From Variovorax sp. Root411 (lineage in GTDB: Bacteria; Pseudomonadota; Gammaproteobacteria; Burkholderiales; Burkholderiaceae_C), in NCBI RefSeq assembly GCF_001425205.1, contig NZ_LMDW01000018.1, positions 1 to 55,550 of the forward strand: DNA of 55,550 bases, read 5' to 3'. Below are positions 49,668 to 55,550 of the stretch, in pieces. Within the stretch, counting starts at the first letter, position 1, and every line of letters starts with the position of its first letter. A program made the translations under genes and the position numbers. The notes under the pieces are model-generated. The model was not told the DNA's origin. It did not search any database and worked only from the letters and a program-made list of their open reading frames with translations.

Positions 49668-50453
49668 ATGACCCAGTCCACCGACATCTCCCTGGAAATC
49701 CGCGGCGAACGCGAGGAAATCGCGGTCATCCGCCTCACCCGCCCCGCCAAGCGCAACGCCTTGAACGACGGCCTGATCCTCGCGCTGCGCGATGTGATGG
49801 ACACCCTGCCTGCCACCGTGGGCGCGGCCGTGATCGACGGCCAGGGCGAGCATTTCTGCTCGGGGCTGGACCTCAGCGAACTCAAGGAGCGCGATGCCGG
49901 CCAGGGCCTGCACCACTCGCGCATGTGGCATGCGGCGCTTGATCGCGTGCAGTTCGGCCCCGTGCCCGTGGTGGCCGCGCTGCACGGTGCCGTGGTGGGT
50001 GGCGGGCTGGAACTTGCCAGCGCCTGCCACATCCGCGTGGCCGACGAATCGACGTTCTACGCACTGCCCGAAGGCTCGCGCGGCATCTTCGTGGGCGGCG
50101 GCGGCGCGGTGCGCATTCCGCGCCTGATCGGCACGGCCCGCATGACCGACATGATGATGACCGGCCGCGTCTACAACGCCGTGGACGGCGAGAAGGTCGG
50201 CTTTGCGCAGTACCTCGTGCCCACCGGCACCGCGTTCGACAAGGCCTTCGAGCTGGCCCAGCGCATCGCCCAGAACGCTCCGCTGACCAATTACGCGCTG
50301 ATGCACGCGCTGCCCCGCATTGCCGAGCAGCCGTCCGACCAGGGCCTGATGACCGAAGCCATGATGGCCGCCATCGCACAGAGCGCACCCGAGGCCAAGG
50401 CCCGCGTGCGCGCCTTCCTCGACGGCAAGGCGGCCAAGGTCAAGAAGGACTGA
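49668..50453 (+). CDS. Enoyl-CoA hydratase/isomerase (crotonase family)
   Basis: 261 residues. Oxyanion-hole segments are HFCSGLDLSEL near 62-72 and GAVVGGGLELASACH near 107-121; both hydratase glutamates appear to be present, one in GLELA and one in ALPEGSRGIFVGGGGAVRIPRLIG near 133-156. It could hydrate feruloyl-CoA to the 3-hydroxy thioester. The sequence does not look to me like the Pseudomonas Ech hydratase-lyase that makes vanillin, which fits a beta-oxidative route. It is first of the rightward operon and 28 bases before the synthase gene. Confidence 0.87.
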   Translation: MTQSTDISLEIRGEREEIAVIRLTRPAKRNALNDGLILALRDVMDTLPATVGAAVIDGQGEHFCSGLDLSELKERDAGQGLHHSRMWHAALDRVQFGPVPVVAALHGAVVGGGLELASACHIRVADESTFYALPEGSRGIFVGGGGAVRIPRLIGTARMTDMMMTGRVYNAVDGEKVGFAQYLVPTGTAFDKAFELAQRIAQNAPLTNYALMHALPRIAEQPSDQGLMTEAMMAAIAQSAPEAKARVRAFLDGKAAKVKKD

Positions 50454-50481
50454 GGCACATCGCGCGCACGGAAAGCCCCTG

Positions 50482-52350
50482 ATGACTGCAAACCCCTCCA
50501 CCCCCCGCTACCGCCCCCTGCGTTTCGGGGTCACCGAAGTGCGCACCCGCGCTGCGGGCAACGGCGTGGTCTATGTCGAAGCCGCGCAGGCCCTGCAGCC
50601 GCACCCCGTGCGCCTCACCGACCGGCTGGCGCACTGGGCGCAGGTGGCGCCCGAGCGCACGTGGATGGCCCAGCGCGTGAAGAATGCCGATGGCAGCCTG
50701 GGCGACTGGCGCCACGTCAGCTACGGCCAGGCTTGGCAGGCTGCGCGCAACATCGCGCAGGCGCTACTCGACATGCACCTGAGCGCCGAGCGACCCGTCG
50801 CCATCCTGAGCGAGAACGACCTGGACCATGCCCTGCTGTCGCTGGGCTGCCTGGTGGCCGGCGTGCCGCAGTGCACGGTGTCCACCGCGTACTCCACCAT
50901 CAGCCAGGACTACGACAAGCTGCGCCACGTGCTGGATACGCTGACGCCGGGCCTGGTGTTTGCCAGCGACGCCGCGCGGTTCGAACGCGCCATCCAAGCC
51001 ACCGTGCCCGCCGACGTGCAGGTGGTGCTGGGCAGCGGCGGCATCGAGGGCCGCGGCACGGTGCCGTTCAGCGACCTGCTGGCGACGCCCGCCACGCCCG
51101 CCGTGGATGCGGCGCACGACGCCATCACCGCCGACAGCATCGCCAAGTTCATGTTCACCTCGGGCTCCACCAAGCTGCCCAAGGCCGTGATCGTCACGCA
51201 TGGCATGTGGGCCGCCAACCTGCAGCAGATGAACCAGTCCATGCCCGTGCTGGCCGAGGAGCCGCTGGTGCTGGTGGACTGGCTGCCGTGGAACCACACG
51301 TTCGGCGGCAACCACAACTTCGGCATCGTCATCTACAACGGCGGCACGCTGTATCTGGACGAGGGCAAGCCCACGCCCAAGGGCATGGCCGAGACCATCC
51401 GCAACCTGCGCGAGATCGCGCCCACGGTGTACTTCAACGTGCCCACCGGGTTCGAGGTGATCGCGCACACTATGAAGACCGACGAGCAGCTGCGCAAGAA
51501 CCTGCTCAGCCGCGTGAAGATGTTCTTCTTTGCCGCCGCCGCGCTCTCTCAGCCCATCTGGGATTCGCTGTTCGAAAGCGCCGAGCGCGAGGTGGGCGAG
51601 CGCATCGTGATGAACACGGGCCTGGGCATGACCGAGGGCTGTCCCTTCTGCGTGGCCGTGAACAGCCCGAACGTGCAGGCCGGCGACATCGGCGTGCCCA
51701 CGCCGGGGCTCGAACTCAAGCTTGTGCCGGTAGACGGCAAGGTCGAGGTGCGCTACCGCGGCCCCAACATCACGCCCGGCTACTGGCGCAACCCCGAGGC
51801 CACGCGCGAGGCTTTCGACGAAGAGGGCTTCTACTGCTCGGGCGATGCCGTGAAGTGGATCGACGAGAACGACCTCCACAAGGGCTTGAAGTTCGACGGC
51901 CGCATTGCCGAGGATTTCAAGCTCAGCACCGGCACCTTCGTGAGCGTGGGCCCCATGCGCGCCAGGATCATCGCGGCCTGCGCGCCTTACGTGCAGGACG
52001 CCGTCCTCACCGGCATCAACCTGAAGGAGATCGGCGCACTGCTGGTGCCCACACCCGCCGTGCGCGCGCTCGGCGGCCTGCCCGACGGCGCGAGCCTGCA
52101 GGAGGTGCTGGAAAGCGCGCCGGTGCAGCAGCACTTCCAGCAGGTGTTCGACAAGCTGGCGGCCGAATCCACCGGCAGCGCCACCCGCGTGGCGCGTGCC
52201 CACCTGATGGCCGAGCCGCCATCGCTCGACAAGGGCGAGATCACCGACAAGGGCTCCATCAACCAGCGCGCCGTGCTCCAGCACCGCGCCCAGCTGGTGG
52301 ACGCCCTGCACGGCGGCAGCCTGCCTTTCACCATCGTTCCCCAACACTGA
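50482..52350 (+). CDS. fcs: Feruloyl-CoA synthase
   Basis: 622 residues, ANL adenylate-forming family. The phosphate loop FTSGSTKLPKAVIVTH is near 216-231, WLPWNHTFGGNHNFG near 264-278 is typical of the Fcs group, TGLGMTEGCP is the A5 region, and the A10 lysine lies in KGEITDKGSINQ near 594-605. AERPVAILSENDLDHALLSLG and DTLTPGLVFASDAARF also fit Fcs proteins. It activates ferulate, and probably p-coumarate and caffeate, with ATP and CoA. The next genes supply the later steps. Confidence 0.83.
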   Translation: MTANPSTPRYRPLRFGVTEVRTRAAGNGVVYVEAAQALQPHPVRLTDRLAHWAQVAPERTWMAQRVKNADGSLGDWRHVSYGQAWQAARNIAQALLDMHLSAERPVAILSENDLDHALLSLGCLVAGVPQCTVSTAYSTISQDYDKLRHVLDTLTPGLVFASDAARFERAIQATVPADVQVVLGSGGIEGRGTVPFSDLLATPATPAVDAAHDAITADSIAKFMFTSGSTKLPKAVIVTHGMWAANLQQMNQSMPVLAEEPLVLVDWLPWNHTFGGNHNFGIVIYNGGTLYLDEGKPTPKGMAETIRNLREIAPTVYFNVPTGFEVIAHTMKTDEQLRKNLLSRVKMFFFAAAALSQPIWDSLFESAEREVGERIVMNTGLGMTEGCPFCVAVNSPNVQAGDIGVPTPGLELKLVPVDGKVEVRYRGPNITPGYWRNPEATREAFDEEGFYCSGDAVKWIDENDLHKGLKFDGRIAEDFKLSTGTFVSVGPMRARIIAACAPYVQDAVLTGINLKEIGALLVPTPAVRALGGLPDGASLQEVLESAPVQQHFQQVFDKLAAESTGSATRVARAHLMAEPPSLDKGEITDKGSINQRAVLQHRAQLVDALHGGSLPFTIVPQH

Positions 52351-52372
52351 ATCTCACCGGAAGGAATCCATC

Positions 52373-53158
52373 ATGCACATCCAGGGACAAGCCGCCATCG
52401 TGACCGGCGGCGCCTCCGGCCTCGGCGAAGCCACCGCCCGCGAACTGGCGCGCCTGGGCGCGAAGGTGGCCGTGCTCGACCGCAACGCCGAGCAGGCCGA
52501 GAAGATCGCCGCCGAGATCGGCAAAGAATTTGGCAACGGCTGCGCCGTGGCGTGCGCCTGCGACATCACCGACGCCGCCAGCGTGACCGCCGCACTGGAC
52601 AAGGCTGCCGCCGCCCATGGCCCCGCGCGCATCCTCATGAACGTGGCCGGCATCGGCAGCGCCAAACGCATCGTGCAGCGCGACGGCAGCGCCGCGCCGC
52701 TGGAAGACTTCACGCGCGTGGTCACCATCAACCTGATCGGCAGCTACAACGTGAGCCGCCTGTTCGCAGCCGCCTGCGCCAAGCTGCCCGCGCTGGACAA
52801 CGGCGAACGCGGCGTGATGATGTTCACCGCCTCGGCCGCCGCGTTCGACGGCCAAGTGGGCCAGCAGGCCTACAGCGCATCGAAGGGCGGGCTCGTGGGC
52901 ATGACGCTGCCCATGGCGCGCGATCTGGCCCAGCACGGCATTCGCGTGTGCACCGTGGCGCCCGGCCTGTTCGCCACGCCGCTCATGAACGAACTGCCCG
53001 AAGCCGTGCAGCAGTCGCTGGCCGCGTCGATCCCGTTCCCGCCACGCCTGGGAAAGCCCTCGGAGTTCGCCGAGCTGGCCTGCCATATCGTCACCAACGG
53101 GCACCTCAACGGCGAAGTGATCCGCCTCGACGGTGCACTGCGCATGGCGCCGCGCTGA
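52373..53158 (+). CDS. SDR family 3-hydroxyacyl-CoA dehydrogenase (HSD10-like)
   Basis: 261 residues. Rossmann glycine motif TGGASGLG at 10-17, NVAGIG near 91-96, active-site Ser in FTASAAAF and the YSASKGG motif near 167-173 give a complete SDR catalytic set. The long insert SAKRIVQRDGSAAPLEDFTRVVTINLIGSYNV and the ending GEVIRLDGALRMAPR match type II 3-hydroxyacyl-CoA dehydrogenases. It would oxidise the 3-hydroxy-aryl-propanoyl-CoA formed by the hydratase to the 3-keto form for the thiolase. The ATG is 22 bases after the synthase stop, with AAGGA before it. Confidence 0.86.
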   Translation: MHIQGQAAIVTGGASGLGEATARELARLGAKVAVLDRNAEQAEKIAAEIGKEFGNGCAVACACDITDAASVTAALDKAAAAHGPARILMNVAGIGSAKRIVQRDGSAAPLEDFTRVVTINLIGSYNVSRLFAAACAKLPALDNGERGVMMFTASAAAFDGQVGQQAYSASKGGLVGMTLPMARDLAQHGIRVCTVAPGLFATPLMNELPEAVQQSLAASIPFPPRLGKPSEFAELACHIVTNGHLNGEVIRLDGALRMAPR

Positions 53159-53201
53159 CTCTTCAAACCCGCTTCCATCCCGCTTCCTTCAGGAGACATC
53201 G

Positions 53202-54341
53202 ATGACATTCAAGAAAAAGACCACCCTCGCCGCCGTGCTGGCGCTCATGGCCATGGGCATGGCCCATGCCGACATCACCATCGGCGTGGTGCAGCCCCTC
53301 ACCGGCCCGGCCTCCGGCCTGGGCATTCCGGTGAAGAACGGCATCATGATCTGGCCCAAGGCCATCGCGGGCGAGACGCTCAAGGTGGTCGTGCTCGACG
53401 ACGCCACCGATCCGACCACCGGCGTGAAGGATGCGCAGCGCCTGGTGACGGAAGACAAGGCCGACGTGATCATCGGCTCCAGCGCCACGCCGGTCGCCAT
53501 TCCGATGGCCGACGTGACCGCCGAAGCCGGCACGCCCCAAATCGCGACCTCGCCCGCCAGCCTGCCGCCGGGCAAGGACAAGTGGTTCTTCCGCATGCCG
53601 CAGTCGAACGACGTGATGGCCTATGCGGTGGTCGCGCACATGAAGAAGCAGAACGTGAAGACGGTCGGCTTCCTCGGCTACACCGACGCGTATGGCGAAC
53701 TGTGGCTCAAGGCGCTGACCGCCGAGGGCGCCAAGAACGGCATCAAGATCGTTGCGACCGAGCGCTTCGCGCGCTCCGACACCAGCGTGACCGGCCAGGT
53801 GCTGAAGCTCACGTCGGCCAACCCGGATGCGATCCTGATCGTCGCCTCGGGCAGCGGCGCAGGCATGCCGCAAAAGGCGGTGATGGAGCGCGGCTACAAG
53901 GGCAAGGTCTACCAGACGCATGCCGCCGCCACGCAAGACCTGATGCGCACCGCCGGCAAGGACGCCGAAGGCACCTTCGTGGTGTCCGGCCCCGCCACCG
54001 TGGCCGAGCAGCTGCCCGACAGCCATCCGTCGAAGGCGGCCGCGGTCGCCTTCGTGCAGGGCTATGAGAAGGTCTATGGCCCCGGCTCGCGCAACCAGTT
54101 CGCCGGCCATTCGGCCGACGCGCTCACGGTGCTCGAGAAGGCCGTACCTGTTGCACTCAAGAAGGCCAAGCCCGGCACGCCGGAATTCCGTGCCGCGCTG
54201 CGCGATGCACTCGAGAACATGGGCCGCACGGTGCTCGCGCACGGCGTACTCAACTGGACGGCGCAGGACCACTGGGGCTACACGACCGAGACCGGCGTGA
54301 TGCTCAAGGTGGTGAACGGCGCGTTCAAGGTCGAGCAGTAA
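53202..54341 (+). CDS. Liv-type ABC transporter substrate-binding protein
   Basis: 379 residues from ATG 53202, with AGGAG eleven bases upstream. Signal peptide about 1-22 (ending MAHAD). Periplasmic type I binding protein of the LivJ/LivK class: ITIGVVQPLTGPASGLG at the mature N terminus, DDATDPTTGVKDAQRLV near 69-85, and GFLGYTDAYGE near 158-168. Related receptors (for example CouP) bind hydroxycinnamates in other bacteria, and position after fcs and the dehydrogenase suggests ferulate or coumarate as ligand. Ligand choice is inferred. Confidence 0.87.
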   Translation: MTFKKKTTLAAVLALMAMGMAHADITIGVVQPLTGPASGLGIPVKNGIMIWPKAIAGETLKVVVLDDATDPTTGVKDAQRLVTEDKADVIIGSSATPVAIPMADVTAEAGTPQIATSPASLPPGKDKWFFRMPQSNDVMAYAVVAHMKKQNVKTVGFLGYTDAYGELWLKALTAEGAKNGIKIVATERFARSDTSVTGQVLKLTSANPDAILIVASGSGAGMPQKAVMERGYKGKVYQTHAAATQDLMRTAGKDAEGTFVVSGPATVAEQLPDSHPSKAAAVAFVQGYEKVYGPGSRNQFAGHSADALTVLEKAVPVALKKAKPGTPEFRAALRDALENMGRTVLAHGVLNWTAQDHWGYTTETGVMLKVVNGAFKVEQ

Positions 54342-54368
54342 TCTTCTCTTCAATCGCAGCCTCACGCC

Positions 54369-55409
54369 ATGGACTTATCAATCGCCGGCATCCTGACGCT
54401 GGACGGCCTCACCAACGGCGCGATCTATGCCCTGCTGGGCATGGGCATCGTGCTTGTCTTCACGGTGACCCGCGTCATCTTCATCCCGCAGGGCGAATTC
54501 GTGGCGTACGGCGCGCTGACGCTGGCGATCTTCCAGACCGGCAAGACGCCGGGCACGGTGTGGCTGCTGCTCATACTGGCGGGCGTTGCCGCGCTGATGG
54601 ACCTGGTCACGACCTGGCGCCACAGCGGCAGCGCGGCGGGCGGGCTGAAGGCGGCAGCGCGTACCTTCGCCCTGCCGGCCATCATCTGCGCGGTGTCGGC
54701 GTGGGCCGGCCCGCGCAACCTGCCGATCGGCGTGCAGGCGCTGCTCACGGTGTTCATCGTCACGGCCTTCGGGCCGCTGGTGTACCGGGTGGCGTACCAA
54801 TCGCTGGCGGGGGCAAGTTCGCTGGTGCTGCTGATCGTCTCGGTCGGCGTGCACTTCGCGATGACGGGGCTGGGGCTGTTGTTCTTCGGCGCGGAGGGCT
54901 TTCGCAACCCGCCGTTCTGGGACGAGCGGATGGCGCTGGGCCCGCTGAACGTGAGCGGGCAGGCACTGATCATCTTTGCCATGTCGGCCGCGCTGATCGT
55001 GCTGCTGTACCTGATGTTCGAGCGCAGCCTGTATGGCAAGGCGCTGCGGGCAACGGCCGTGAATCGGCTGGGTGCGCGGCTCATGGGCATTTCCACCCAG
55101 GCGGCGGGGCAGCTCACTTTCGCGATGACGGCACTCATCGGTGCGCTCTCGGGCCTGCTGATCGGGCCGACCACCACCGTGTTCTACGACTCCGGTTTTC
55201 TCATCGGCCTGAAGGGCTTCGTGGCTGCCGTGGTTGGCGGGCTTGCAAGCTACCCGGGTGCACTGCTCGGTGCGCTGGCAGTGGGCGTGATCGAGGCCTT
55301 CGGGTCTTTCTGGGCGAGTTCGTTCAAGGAAGTGATCGTGTTCACCATCATCCTGCCGGTGCTGCTGTGGCGCTCGTTGCGCAGCGGGCATTCGGATGAG
55401 GAGCATTGA
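54369..55409 (+). CDS. Liv-type ABC transporter permease (LivH family)
   Basis: 346 residues, about eight to nine membrane helices. LTNGAIYALLGMGIVLVFTVTRVIFIPQGEFVAYGAL near 17-53 is the standard LivH start. The family coupling segment KALRATAVNRLGARLMGI near 219-236 and a glycine-rich end (GFVAAVVGGLASYPGALLGALAVGVIEAF) are present. An insert of about 40 residues near 75-120 (WRHSGSAAGGLKAAARTFAL) lengthens it over the usual 290-300. The stop overlaps an ATG (ATGA) that should begin the second permease gene, but a hairpin repeat follows at once. Confidence 0.88.
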   Translation: MDLSIAGILTLDGLTNGAIYALLGMGIVLVFTVTRVIFIPQGEFVAYGALTLAIFQTGKTPGTVWLLLILAGVAALMDLVTTWRHSGSAAGGLKAAARTFALPAIICAVSAWAGPRNLPIGVQALLTVFIVTAFGPLVYRVAYQSLAGASSLVLLIVSVGVHFAMTGLGLLFFGAEGFRNPPFWDERMALGPLNVSGQALIIFAMSAALIVLLYLMFERSLYGKALRATAVNRLGARLMGISTQAAGQLTFAMTALIGALSGLLIGPTTTVFYDSGFLIGLKGFVAAVVGGLASYPGALLGALAVGVIEAFGSFWASSFKEVIVFTIILPVLLWRSLRSGHSDEEH

Positions 55410-55550
55410 TGAACGCCCGTTCTTTTTTTCGCTCTGTGGGGCATTCGGGGCGCGCTCACGCCGACGGGGTGCCTTGCTCCGCGAATGTCCCCCGCTTCGC
55501 TCCTCCTTTATTTCGCTGCGCAAGGCACCCCGCCGTCGTGATCGTTCAGA
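55409..55550 (+). CDS. Open frame coupled to the permease stop and running through hairpin copy C (partial)
   Basis: The ATG at 55409 overlaps the permease TGA, as expected for a livM gene, and the frame begins MNARSFFRS. From about 55444 it enters the repeat and reads SGRAHADGVPCSAN and so on to the window edge. The same frame in copy A meets a TGA eleven bases past the equivalent point, so this frame may close just outside. It may be the start of a second permease cut off by the repeat, or no gene at all. Confidence 0.3.
   Translation, partial: MNARSFFRSVGHSGRAHADGVPCSANVPRFAPPLFRCARHPAVVIVQ
55454..55543 (+). repeat. Hairpin repeat element, copy C
   Basis: Arms 55454-55485 and 55512-55543 are inverted complements at 27 of 32 positions around a 26-nt loop. 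The right arm and the bases to 55550 equal those of copy A, and the loop equals that of copy B read on the opposite strand. The shared sequence begins at 55444 and runs off the window. It lies 45 bases after the Liv permease stop. Confidence 0.85.

Noticed and set aside
49668..50453. The crotonase gene as the vanillin-forming feruloyl-CoA hydratase-lyase (Ech)
   Set aside because: It lacks the sequence blocks I know from Pseudomonas Ech, and the presence of the SDR and thiolases argues for simple hydration; this is not proven.

Overview
The window reads as chromosomal DNA of a high-GC betaproteobacterium of the Burkholderiales, most likely Comamonadaceae and close to Variovorax. This rests on base composition and codon use, a caa3-like cox cluster in the order methyltransferase, DUF2244, ctaC, ctaD, small assembly protein, ctaG, DUF2970, ctaE, SURF1, ctaA, ctaB, SCO, and the vanAB and feruloyl-CoA synthase clusters. 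I found no tRNA, rRNA, CRISPR array, prophage or transposase. The species is an inference.

Layout. Positions 1-6088: end of an oligopeptide/dipeptide ABC transporter operon (two permeases, two ATPases, binding protein) with an overlapping amidase. 6110-6338: two hairpin repeats, which also encode the C-terminal tail of a LysR regulator divergent from a small tautomerase. 7729-12302: a TTC38-like TPR protein, an exported N-acyl-D-amino-acid deacylase, a histidine phosphatase and an alpha/beta hydrolase. 12317-15438: pyroglutamyl peptidase plus 5-oxoprolinase PxpA, PxpC and PxpB, a complete pyroglutamate salvage route. 15445-24070: coaD, rsmD, a LysE/ArgO exporter with its divergent ArgP-type regulator, paired M16 peptidases, ftsY, a DUF962 membrane protein, and rpoH preceded by a perfect CIRCE operator. 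24121-35045: an AlkC/AlkD-like repair protein, then the cytochrome oxidase biogenesis and structural genes, almost all on the minus strand. 35245-40621: a BioC-like methyltransferase, comF, trmL, a MaoC hydratase, and a KefF/KefC-like pair.

Positions 40852-55409 form a lignin-monomer catabolic island. It has a vanillate module (AAHS-type transporter, VanA, VanB, MarR regulator) behind a long inverted repeat. Beside it is a hydroxycinnamate module: a MarR regulator, a CoA-transferase and two thiolases on the minus strand, then enoyl-CoA hydratase, feruloyl-CoA synthase, SDR dehydrogenase and a Liv-type ABC transporter on the plus strand. Two matching GTTAT-N5-ATAA(C/T) operators sit between the divergent halves. 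The enzyme set fits beta-oxidative shortening of ferulate to vanilloyl-CoA and vanillate, then demethylation to protocatechuate, rather than the vanillin route.

The least explained signal is a family of 90-94 nt hairpin elements: 32-nt imperfect arms and a 26-30 nt loop, three copies, at 6110-6203, 6249-6338 (inverted) and 55454-55543. The loop and inner stem are conserved. The outer arms differ between copies yet stay self-complementary. Copies reach into gene ends: one pair forms the tail of the LysR protein, and the last lies directly after the ATG that overlaps the stop of the Liv permease gene. Inverted repeats that contain the stop codons of both tail-to-tail genes recur at 10829-10852, 12299-12320 and 18301-18314.
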